From positions 1 to 6,048 of the forward strand of contig JAPPKT010000235.1 in NCBI GenBank assembly GCA_028819675.1: a stretch of 6,048 nt of DNA. Direction: 5' to 3'. The translations under genes were made by a program, and so were the position numbers. Origin of the DNA: Caldilineaceae bacterium (GTDB taxonomy: Bacteria > Chloroflexota > Anaerolineae > Caldilineales > Caldilineaceae). Positions 1-6,031 of this stretch are shown here, one piece after another (position 1 is the stretch's first letter; each line of letters opens with the position of its first letter). The notes beneath the pieces were generated by a model. It searched no databases. It was not told where the DNA came from and saw only the letters and a list, made by a program, of their open reading frames with translations.

Positions 1-917
1 GAGCACTTCGCGTTGAGGGCCAGCATCTGGAAGCACTCGAACTGGAGCGCGGCCTCGTTCTTGTAAGACTGGAAATCTCCCCAGGACGTGTGGAACTTCC
101 CGGTCATACCCAGGCTGTCGTGGCCGGTTGTACGGGCATAGCGCACCGAAAGCGGAAAGTGCATGTAGCCCCACCCCCCCGAAGGTAGTGACTCCAGCTC
201 CCAGTGGCTGTAAGTCTCCCCCGTCGCCCTCTGCCGCGGGCCGACGTGGCCGGAGTTGTAGAAAATGGTGCAGTCCTGGCTATGACTGCGTACGTGGGCC
301 GACATATCCCGCTTGAAACGGTCGGTCACGCCCTGGCCGAAAGTCCGCCGTTCCCCGTCGCTGGAGGGGTCCAACCCCTGTGCCAGCATCTCGAGCCGGC
401 AGGCGGTGCAGGAACAGTCCTGATCCTGGACGATGTCGAAAAAGAGCCCATCCACCGCCGGCATCTGGGCGAACATGTCGTCAACGTGGGCCTTTAGAAA
501 GTCGACATAAGGCGTGTTCAGGCAAAGCTTCGCATAGAAGCCGGCCTGGTAGGGCTTCTGGCCCTGGATGGCGCCGTCGGCGGCCACCTGCAGCCACTGC
601 GGTTCCTCCTGCGCTGTGTAGTAGTCCCACTGGATCGTCGTGTAGATGGGTACCCGAATATCGCGGGAACGAGCCGCTTCGATCTGCTGTGCGAGCAGAT
701 TGCACTGCAGGCGCGGGTGGCGCCGCTCCGGGTGGGCCGGGGTTTCGTAGAAGATCATACCGTGATGGCCCCGGGCGAAGCAGGTGATCGAGTCAACGTG
801 AGCGTCGACCAGCTGCTGCGCCCAAGCCGCGGCATCAAACTCGCCCCCGATGTTGGTAAGCTGCTGGCTTGTGTGAAAGTCCAGGTGAATCTGTCGGTAG
901 CGGAGGAAGTCGGCCAT
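1..917 (-). CDS. GHL6-type glycoside hydrolase-like protein, N-terminal 305 residues (3' end beyond the window)
   Basis: This reading frame is open from ATG at 915-917 to the window edge, giving 305 residues with no stop. The protein matches the pattern I know from the hypothetical glycosyl hydrolase 6 (GHL6) family, often annotated as alpha-L-fucosidase or beta-galactosidase-trimerisation-domain protein. Visible landmarks are RQIHLDFHTS at 8-17, a His-His-Gly at 51-53, QWD at 96-98, GLFFDIV with Asp161 at the end of a predicted barrel strand, a Cys-x-Cys-x2-Cys cluster at 168-173, FYNSGH at 219-224, ELESLPSGGWGY at 240-251 and GKFHTSWGDF at 273-282. Asp161 is a reasonable candidate nucleophile by analogy with related TIM-barrel hydrolases, but this is inference. 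Family members are usually about twice this length and carry a C-terminal trimerisation-like domain, so roughly half of the gene is missing here. There is no signal peptide, so it probably acts in the cytoplasm on imported glycosides. The substrate cannot be read from the sequence. It lies 202 bases downstream of the PhyH gene on the same strand. Confidence 0.85.
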   Translation of the reverse strand, partial: MADFLRYRQIHLDFHTSQQLTNIGGEFDAAAWAQQLVDAHVDSITCFARGHHGMIFYETPAHPERRHPRLQCNLLAQQIEAARSRDIRVPIYTTIQWDYYTAQEEPQWLQVAADGAIQGQKPYQAGFYAKLCLNTPYVDFLKAHVDDMFAQMPAVDGLFFDIVQDQDCSCTACRLEMLAQGLDPSSDGERRTFGQGVTDRFKRDMSAHVRSHSQDCTIFYNSGHVGPRQRATGETYSHWELESLPSGGWGYMHFPLSVRYARTTGHDSLGMTGKFHTSWGDFQSYKNEAALQFECFQMLALNAKC

Positions 918-928
918 TGCGCTGGTGT

Positions 929-934
929 GCTCCT
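929..934 (-). promoter_or_regulatory. Ribosome binding site of the GHL6-type gene
   Basis: On the minus strand this reads AGGAGC, ending 11 bases before the ATG at 915-917. The spacing is slightly long but acceptable. It supports this start, which also places the conserved RQIHLDFHTS motif at residues 8-17, as is usual near the N-terminus in this family. Confidence 0.5.
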
Positions 935-1000
935 GTTATTTGGGCAGCGAATCGGCTTTTTCTGTTCGGCAGGTTGTGTCGCACAGGGGGCCGGCGCGAG

Positions 1001-1020
1001 TCAAGCGGGGTCAAGCGAGG
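1001..1020. repeat. Two tandem 10-base repeats upstream of the GHL6-type gene
   Basis: The plus strand shows TCAAGCGGGG followed directly by TCAAGCGAGG, so nine of ten bases agree. On the minus strand, the direction of the gene, this gives two CGCTTGA units exactly one helical turn apart, about 85 bases before the GHL6 start. Each contains a TTGAC that could serve as a -35 element, but I find no good -10 element at the right distance. The 918-1119 gap otherwise shows no clear terminator for the PhyH gene. Confidence 0.4.
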
Positions 1021-1119
1021 TACTCTGGATTAACGTTAGCGTGACCACACAAGGCTACGGAGGTACCATGAATACAAGAGAGACGAAGTTCAGAAATCGA
1101 ACAGTCCCAAAAGGCTACT

Positions 1120-1980
1120 TCAAAGCGAGTCCCAGCAGCCTTCACGATACGCTTCGCGCAAAAAGAGCCTCTTCCGGTGTGAATCCGCGCGCGCCATCCA
1201 CTCAGAGGGAATCTCCTGCGTGTACCGGTGAGGGGGGCCGGCCTCTTTGAAGATGTCGATGTTGAAGATCCGGTATGGCTGCGGAGAGTCAATCGGCTTC
1301 GGTTCGACGCCGTGAAAAATACGGGCGTCAATATATACCATGCTCCCCGCAGGCAGTTCCAGTTGCTTCTCACGCAGGGGCCGGCCGGCCTCGACGTCGA
1401 ACTCCCCGGCAAGCATTCTCTTCGGGAACGCTTCGGCTCGCGCTCTGTCAACCGCAGCGTCCTCGATCGGCGCAATGCGGTGGCTGCCTGGAATCACTTT
1501 GAGATTGCGGTCGCCGCGACGAAAGCCATTGAGATAGTAGAGAATCTGAACATAGTATCTGTCACGTTCCGCAAGGTTTACCGGATTCTCGTGCTTCCAA
1601 TGATGGTGGTCCTGGTGGTAGCGAATCGGCCCGATGCCGCGCGGGGCAATGTTGAGAGCTGAGTGACAGAAGTGGTACTCACTGCCAATCGTGGCCGTCA
1701 ACAAGGCTTTTATGAAGGGGTCGTCAATGAGCTGGTCGCTGTAGGGGCCGCGCTCGTTCCAGGGGCGGATAAAGTAGGCTTTGGGATCGCCGCGATGGGC
1801 CTGCAACTCATTGACGAATTCGCGAACCTGGTCAAGGCCCTCGATCTCTTTGATGAGGGCTTTCCTGGCGTGGTCGGTGAAGACATTGGGAAAGGCAATG
1901 TAGCCGTCGCTATGGAAGGACTCGATGTCGGCTGGCGACGGGCCCGATACCCGAAATAGGGACTTCAAATCAGTTGCCAT
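1120..1980 (-). CDS. Phytanoyl-CoA dioxygenase (PhyH) family Fe(II)/2-oxoglutarate oxygenase
   Basis: The protein has 286 residues, a normal length for the PhyH family, which hydroxylates small organic substrates using Fe(II), oxygen and 2-oxoglutarate, releasing succinate and CO2. The N-terminus has the family-typical FHSDGYIAFPNVF at 22-34. The iron-binding facial triad is visible: His122 and Asp124 in RYHQDHHHW (120-128), and His223 in ARIFHGVEP. Arg237 in PYRIFNIDIF lies 14 residues after His223, where the arginine that binds the 2-oxoglutarate carboxylate is expected. VIPGSHR at 162-168 is also a family hallmark. All core residues are present, so the enzyme should be active. There is no signal peptide or membrane segment, so it is cytoplasmic. 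The substrate is unknown; PhyH members in bacteria act on many compounds besides phytanoyl-CoA, and the name should not be taken literally. The start is fixed by a strong ribosome binding site 7 bases upstream. The gene is divergent from the lipoprotein gene and precedes the GHL6-type gene on its own strand. Confidence 0.93.
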   Translation of the reverse strand: MATDLKSLFRVSGPSPADIESFHSDGYIAFPNVFTDHARKALIKEIEGLDQVREFVNELQAHRGDPKAYFIRPWNERGPYSDQLIDDPFIKALLTATIGSEYHFCHSALNIAPRGIGPIRYHQDHHHWKHENPVNLAERDRYYVQILYYLNGFRRGDRNLKVIPGSHRIAPIEDAAVDRARAEAFPKRMLAGEFDVEAGRPLREKQLELPAGSMVYIDARIFHGVEPKPIDSPQPYRIFNIDIFKEAGPPHRYTQEIPSEWMARADSHRKRLFLREAYREGCWDSL

Positions 1981-1987
1981 ATGCTTG

Positions 1988-1994
1988 CCTCCTT
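1988..1994 (-). promoter_or_regulatory. Strong ribosome binding site of the PhyH gene
   Basis: The minus strand reads AAGGAGG, a near-perfect Shine-Dalgarno sequence, 7 bases before the ATG at 1978-1980. It settles the PhyH start. A weak promoter-like pair lies just upstream on the same strand (TTGTGT, 17 bases, then TACAGT at 2003-2008), but its match to consensus is too poor to list separately. Confidence 0.8.
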
Positions 1995-2300
1995 AATCCT
2001 GAACTGTAGCATACGGTCAAGACAGACACAAGACGGAACCACTGCACCACTTCGGTAGTTGGAAAAATGCTCTGCAAGTTCGCAGGCAACTGTTCCAATG
2101 TGCCCTCGCCGGACGGTGCTGCGACTGCCTTGGAGCCTCGTCGACGGCGCGCCGAGCATGCTGTGCTCAGCATTGCCACGGACATGAAGCTCCAAATCAG
2201 GGTACACGGGGCGTCGCAGACAATTGACCCGGAGACTCCGTCTACCGGCCCCCGTCGCGACCCCAAACGACAGATGGAGAGAATCCTTGCAAAACCACAC

Positions 2301-2329
2301 TTGAAAAAATGCTTCTTTGCCTGCACAAT
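2301..2329 (+). promoter_or_regulatory. Candidate sigma-70-type promoter of the lipoprotein gene
   Basis: TTGAAA (2301-2306, five of six consensus bases) is followed after 17 bases by CACAAT (2324-2329, four of six). The spacing is ideal. It would start transcription near 2336 and give a leader of about 124 bases before the lipoprotein ATG. The sequence match is good but no expression evidence is available. Confidence 0.4.
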
Positions 2330-2445
2330 GATAGAGTGGAGAGTTGTCATTCGCCATTGGTATGAATCGCTGAGAAGGGCCCCTCAGCCTTCTTTCCGGA
2401 ATCCCACCATGGGAAGACAATGCAATTGCGTAGACTACGTGGACT

Positions 2446-2450
2446 AGGGA
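2446..2450 (+). promoter_or_regulatory. Ribosome binding site of the lipoprotein gene
   Basis: AGGGA lies 9 bases before the ATG at 2460. It agrees with the start that yields a lysine-containing signal peptide and a lipobox at residues 20-23. Confidence 0.55.
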
Positions 2451-2459
2451 CAGTAGACC

Positions 2460-4085
2460 ATGAAATACAACTATCCTACTTCTGTTGGGGCAATCCTCTC
2501 AATGGCTGCCCTGCTTCTCACCGCATGCGTTCCTTTACCTGCTGACCCCGGCATTCCGGTCAGCGGGCCTGCGCCCGAGACGCCGCTGATTTCAATCCAC
2601 AATCCCTTGGTAGTCCCAGTAGGGGATACCCCTTCGTCGTCAGGCGGTCCGTTTCAGGACTGGCCGGCCTTCGAAGTTGCAGGACATGGAATCAGAGTTT
2701 TCCATCCAAATAGGTGGCTCTTTGTATCCACACAAGAGGAACTGTCCGCCCTCGGCTCACAACTTGGGGATGACGAACTGGCCGAAGCATTCTTCGAAGA
2801 GCGGGAGGGTTACGTCGGATTCCTGACTCAACCCGGCCAGGAGGACTACTTTGTCGGCGCCGGTTTCCCCTACGACCCCGGTTCGCCCCCGCTGGAGACC
2901 AACGGATTTCATCTGCTAGCAGTACCAAGCGAAGGCCGAACTCTCGAGACGTTTGCACGCCTGCTGAGCGAAGAACTTGGTGCCTCCGGCCTGGCTGAAG
3001 TGGATGGCATCGAGATCGGTCCCGGTCTGCGTCCATGGGGTGAGGAAACCGCCACAATCCAATACCGCATTGACGGCACGCAGGCCTTCGGAAACCGGAT
3101 TGTTACTGTCCCCGACGCAAATGTGACCGGCTGGCGCGTGATAATTCTATCTCCCGACGGAGGTACTTTTCTGACCGTCACCTACGACGCGTGGGGCGAA
3201 TATTCCGAGTGGGTGGAGGGCCTCCTGCGCGAAGTCGTTCGCAGAATCCAGTGGCTGGACGATCCATCCCACTTGCCCCGGCCAGGTCCGCAGGTGACCC
3301 TCGAGCACCTGATGAACGTACGCGCCGGCCCAGGCACTGACTATCCCATCCTCGGCAAGGCAGGGGAAGGCCAACAGTTTGCCGCAATCAGCCGCGACGC
3401 AGTTGGCGGCCCGGCCGGCGGCTGGTGGCAGATCGAATACCGCGGCCAACTGGGCTGGCTGCACGGAGACTATGTGTCCGCGCCAGCCGGAGCAGAAGAC
3501 ATTCCTACCGCAGACGAGTCCGGCTGGCTGACCTATGAAGACGTGGCAAGAGGACTGTCACTGTCACTTCCCTCGGATTGGCGCTACTTTGACCCCGCGC
3601 ATCCTACCGCGGCCGACCTGGCCCTCCTGTCCGCGGCCAACAAAGTATCAGATGAACAGTTTGACGTCTTGGGATTGGGTGAGATCGTTTCGGCCATGAG
3701 CCTGCGACGCGACGACGCCGTGATCGGCCTTGGTCTGCAGACTGGCCAGGAGGAGGGCAAGGCAAGCAACTTCATGCTTGTCTTTTCATTCCCGGCCAAT
3801 GGCCAGAGCCTTGCGGGATACGCACAGGCAGCCTCAGAGCAGACCTACAGTATTGAACCGGCCGTGGTTGAACTGGTACAGGGCATGAGACCGTCGGACG
3901 AAGAAGTGGTTTCGATCAAATACGGCGAATACGCAACCAATAACGTCGTGTGGCAGATATGGCTCCTTTCACCCAATGGCGAAAGGCTCGTTGCCCTTGG
4001 GTTCAACGTTCATCGCGATCAGATTGAGGAACTGGAACCTGTGATCGCCGAAGTCGTGCGGCGGCTCCGCTGGATGGAACAGTAA
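2460..4085 (+). CDS. SH3b-domain lipoprotein with a duplicated flanking domain
   Basis: The 541-residue protein begins with a lipoprotein signal peptide: Lys2, a hydrophobic stretch at 9-20 and the lipobox Leu-Thr-Ala-Cys at 20-23. Cys23 is the only cysteine in the protein, so lipid attachment there is well supported and the mature protein should be anchored on the outer face of the cytoplasmic membrane. A proline-rich linker follows (about 24-68). Residues about 279-339 form a bacterial SH3 domain (MNVRAGPGTDYPILG at 285-299; GWWQIEYRGQLGWLHGDYVS at 321-340), a type that often binds cell-wall peptides or other ligands. The regions before it (about 72-267) and after it (about 357-541) look like copies of one domain: HPNRW/LPSDW, LSPDGG/LSPNGE and EVVRRIQWL/EVVRRLRWM occur in the same order. 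The pattern of a Pro-x2-Trp near the domain start suggests a PsbP/Mog1-like fold, but that is a guess. No catalytic motif is seen. Its job is unknown; a role in surface binding or sensing is an inference. Confidence 0.85.
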   Translation: MKYNYPTSVGAILSMAALLLTACVPLPADPGIPVSGPAPETPLISIHNPLVVPVGDTPSSSGGPFQDWPAFEVAGHGIRVFHPNRWLFVSTQEELSALGSQLGDDELAEAFFEEREGYVGFLTQPGQEDYFVGAGFPYDPGSPPLETNGFHLLAVPSEGRTLETFARLLSEELGASGLAEVDGIEIGPGLRPWGEETATIQYRIDGTQAFGNRIVTVPDANVTGWRVIILSPDGGTFLTVTYDAWGEYSEWVEGLLREVVRRIQWLDDPSHLPRPGPQVTLEHLMNVRAGPGTDYPILGKAGEGQQFAAISRDAVGGPAGGWWQIEYRGQLGWLHGDYVSAPAGAEDIPTADESGWLTYEDVARGLSLSLPSDWRYFDPAHPTAADLALLSAANKVSDEQFDVLGLGEIVSAMSLRRDDAVIGLGLQTGQEEGKASNFMLVFSFPANGQSLAGYAQAASEQTYSIEPAVVELVQGMRPSDEEVVSIKYGEYATNNVVWQIWLLSPNGERLVALGFNVHRDQIEELEPVIAEVVRRLRWMEQ

Positions 4086-4654
4086 AGGCAACTTTCTGGG
4101 GGTGAAGGCGGCACCCATGCTATGAGGAGAACCGCCACAGCACTATCTGAACTCAGTACCTTTTCGTCAGACGCCTTGAATATCTACACTTTCTCAGCGC
4201 CCTTCGACTGCGAATTCAGTGTCAATCCAACGATTCTGCTACCTCGCCTGGCTCCCGTCCCGATGATCATCTTTTCCGCCCCGCAATGAAAGGCGAATGC
4301 ATCTTTGGCTGGAACACATTCACATGCTACGTAGTACGTAAGGGGACAAGAAAGCGGCACGACCGGCCTAACCCAGCCATTCAATCGCTCAGTAGAGCCA
4401 ATTAGCCTCTGCTCGTCGCCAGCATCTCGCCCCTTCCCATCACTTGATTCGCAAATGCAACGCCGTCATCCCCAAAGGCAGTCCACGCCTCTCGTCTCAG
4501 TCGCGTCGCAGATCCTGTAAGATAAGGGACAGAGTTTTGGCTACTAGCGTTCTGGAGTAGAGCTTGAAGGGTGCCCAGCTTCCCGCTGGATCTCGGCTAC
4601 CATTCATAATTCACAGACCCAAAAAACACTTGGACACGAAACTGTTCCTCCGAA

Positions 4655-4683
4655 CTGCTACGTATGAGCCGAAGTTCTACAAT
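4655..4683 (+). promoter_or_regulatory. Weak candidate promoter of the acyl-CoA dehydrogenase gene
   Basis: TACAAT at 4678-4683 matches the -10 consensus in five of six bases. At 17 bases upstream the -35 position reads CTGCTA (4655-4660), only three of six. Transcription would start near 4690, giving a short leader of under 30 bases. An activator might be needed; the TGCTACGTA repeat overlaps this -35 region. Confidence 0.3.
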
Positions 4684-4706
4684 ACAGAAATCTAGACCAA
4701 TCCAAT

Positions 4707-4712
4707 AGGGGA
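4707..4712 (+). promoter_or_regulatory. Ribosome binding site of the acyl-CoA dehydrogenase gene
   Basis: AGGGGA lies 5 bases before the ATG at 4718. It supports this start, which gives a family-typical N-terminal helix (PPQKELRDEVRKYM) from residue 17. Confidence 0.55.
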
Positions 4713-4717
4713 CTAAG

Positions 4718-5890
4718 ATGACCACGCCAGTCTTGGACCTGTTTCAATTCGATGACCTCCTGACGCCACCCCAAAAGGAACTGCGCGACGAGGTCCGGAA
4801 GTATATGGAGTATGATGTAAAGCCAACGATAAATGACTACTGGGAGCGGGGCGAGATTGCTCTGGACCTGGCTCTAGGCCTGCGTGAGCTGCCCATCATG
4901 GGTGGAACACAAGAGGGGTACGGCTGCGCGGGGCTCGACAATGTAAGCGACGGGTTGGTCAAGTATGAGATCTGCCGGGTGGATGGCTCAGTCAGTACGC
5001 TGTTCGGTGTGCATTCCGGGTTGGCGATGGGTTCAATCGGTATGCTAGGCTCGGAGGAGCAAAAGGAACGCTGGCTGCCGGCGATGGCGAGGATGGACCG
5101 GCTGGGTGCGTTTGCCCTGACTGAGCCGGAAAGAGGATCGGACGCGGCGCACGTACAGACGACAGCTCAGCGTGTCGGCGGCCATTACGTGCTTAATGGT
5201 CAAAAAAGGTGGATCGGCAACGGGACGATTGCCGACCTGATTATTGTCTGGGCGCGGGACGAAAGCGGAAGCTTTGGGGGCTTTGTCCTTGAGGATCCTG
5301 GGCAGCTGCCCGGCTTTTCCGCGACGGCGATGGAGGGCAAGATCGCTAAACGGGCAGTGCATCAGGCCGAAATCACACTTGAAGATGTGCATCTGCCGAC
5401 GGCAAACCGGCTCGCCGGTTGTAACAGCTTTCGCGATCTGACGGCGGTCCTGGCCAACACTCGGGCCGGCGTCGCATGGGAAGCCGTCGGCCTCGCCGCC
5501 GGCTGCTACGAATTCGCACTGAACTATGCCTGCGAAAGGGAACAGTTTGGCAAACCGATCGCTGCCTTTCAGTTAATCCAGGCCAAACTTGTGGAGATGG
5601 CCGCCGATCTGGCACAGGGGCAGTTGCTGGTCTGGCGGCTTGCTAAGTTGATGGAGACTGGCGTAGCAACCCCAGGTCAGCTCTCGCTGGCAAAACAGGC
5701 GTGCGCGGCCAAGGCAAGGCGCACAGCAGCGTTAGCCCGCGAGATTCTGGGCGGAAACGGCATTCTGATCGACAACCATGTGGCGCGCCTGTTTACCGAC
5801 GTCGAGGCTACCTACACCTACGAGGGGACAAACGAGATTAACCTCCTCATCGCCGGTCGGGAGATCACGGGTATGGGCGCGTTCGTCTGA
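4718..5890 (+). CDS. Acyl-CoA dehydrogenase, ACX4/glutaryl-CoA dehydrogenase-like branch
   Basis: The 390-residue protein has the full acyl-CoA dehydrogenase layout: an N-terminal helical domain (about 17-128), a middle beta domain (about 131-226) with the FAD-binding signature FALTEPERGSDA at 132-143 and NGQKRWIGNGTIADL at 160-174, and a C-terminal helical domain (about 235-390) with REQFGKPIAAFQ at 274-285 and EILGGNGI at 342-349. The catalytic base is predicted to be Glu369 in TYEGTNEIN, the usual position in short- and medium-chain enzymes. Such enzymes form the alpha-beta double bond of acyl-CoA thioesters in the cytoplasm, passing electrons to electron-transfer flavoprotein. By memory of the families, it most resembles plant ACX4 (shared RVD-x-S-x-ST-x3-VHS, NGQKRWIGN and GREVTGI-like ends) and next glutaryl-CoA dehydrogenase. 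The arginine that holds the glutarate carboxylate in the latter is replaced by Ser93 in an ungapped alignment, so a glutaryl-CoA substrate is unlikely. Whether it reacts with oxygen like an oxidase or with the flavoprotein cannot be told. No ETF gene is in the window. Confidence 0.93.
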   Translation: MTTPVLDLFQFDDLLTPPQKELRDEVRKYMEYDVKPTINDYWERGEIALDLALGLRELPIMGGTQEGYGCAGLDNVSDGLVKYEICRVDGSVSTLFGVHSGLAMGSIGMLGSEEQKERWLPAMARMDRLGAFALTEPERGSDAAHVQTTAQRVGGHYVLNGQKRWIGNGTIADLIIVWARDESGSFGGFVLEDPGQLPGFSATAMEGKIAKRAVHQAEITLEDVHLPTANRLAGCNSFRDLTAVLANTRAGVAWEAVGLAAGCYEFALNYACEREQFGKPIAAFQLIQAKLVEMAADLAQGQLLVWRLAKLMETGVATPGQLSLAKQACAAKARRTAALAREILGGNGILIDNHVARLFTDVEATYTYEGTNEINLLIAGREITGMGAFV

Positions 5891-6002
5891 CCGCAGTGAA
5901 AAGGGGAATGTACTCGAAGGACTGGGTTAAAGAGCCGCGAAATTATAGCCAGATGAAAGGCAAGCCCCGTCTCCAAGTTTGACTCAGGAATGGAGCCGCC
6001 GG

Positions 6003-6031
6003 TTGACCAAACGGCTGGCAGGTACTACAAT
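6003..6031 (+). promoter_or_regulatory. Strong sigma-70-type promoter candidate facing out of the window
   Basis: TTGACC (6003-6008) and TACAAT (6026-6031) each match consensus in five of six bases, with the ideal 17-base spacer. Transcription would start near 6038 and serve a gene beyond the right edge. The -35 element lies within a short inverted repeat (AGCCG at 5994-5998 and CGGCT at 6012-6016), which could be an operator. The preceding stretch from 5891 holds no gene and no clear terminator for the acyl-CoA dehydrogenase. Confidence 0.55.

Larger units (their letters stand above)
1981..2459. other. Divergent intergenic region between the PhyH and lipoprotein genes
   Basis: This 479-base stretch separates two genes that point away from each other, so it should carry both promoters. 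I see no believable gene in it: open frames exist on both strands, but their translations are basic, low in hydrophobic core and match no family. It contains a plus-strand promoter candidate (2301-2329) and, at 2140-2173, a dense group of palindromes: GTCGAC (2140-2145), the 10-base CGGCGCGCCG (2145-2154), and a perfect ATGCT/AGCAT stem with a 6-base loop (2158-2173), which competes with a GAGCA/TGCTC stem (2154-2168). Confidence 0.6.
4086..4717. other. 632-base intergenic region before the acyl-CoA dehydrogenase
   Basis: I see no credible gene here. A 66-codon minus-strand frame at 4184-4384 has no ribosome binding site and no family likeness. There is no tRNA-like cloverleaf. Small structures present are a weak GGCGG/CCGCC pair (4107-4136) after the lipoprotein stop without a T-run, a CTACT/AGTAG stem (4541-4560), and a CCAGC/GCTGG stem with a 5-base loop (4575-4589). 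The 9-mer TGCTACGTA occurs at 4325-4333 and again at 4656-4664, and a further TACGTA sits at 4335-4340. The stretch seems lower in GC than the flanking genes. No convincing factor-independent terminator was found. Confidence 0.55.

Noticed and set aside
1067..1250. A 60-codon plus-strand frame with GGAGG four bases before its ATG
   Set aside because: Its second half is antisense to the 3' end of the PhyH gene, the product is basic and without recognisable features, and the spacing of the ribosome site is short. A chance match is more likely.
1228..1959. Plus-strand open frames across the PhyH gene
   Set aside because: They are antisense to a well-supported gene with all catalytic motifs and have no family likeness.
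2344..2366. TTGTCA and TATGAA as a second lipoprotein promoter
   Set aside because: The spacer is only 11 bases, too short for a sigma-70-type promoter.
1965..2420. Minus-strand frames of 126 and 151 codons upstream of the PhyH gene
   Set aside because: They run over the PhyH ribosome binding site into its start, lack Shine-Dalgarno sequences and do not resemble proteins.
2067..2447. A 126-codon plus-strand frame in the divergent region
   Set aside because: The translation is rich in arginine and proline with no domain pattern, has no ribosome binding site, and would end only 12 bases before the lipoprotein start while overlapping its likely promoter.
4107..4136. GGCGG/CCGCC pair after the lipoprotein stop as a terminator
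   Set aside because: The stem is only five pairs with a 20-base loop and no T-run follows.
4184..4384. A 66-codon minus-strand frame in the 632-base gap
   Set aside because: There is no ribosome binding site before its ATG and no recognisable feature in the product.
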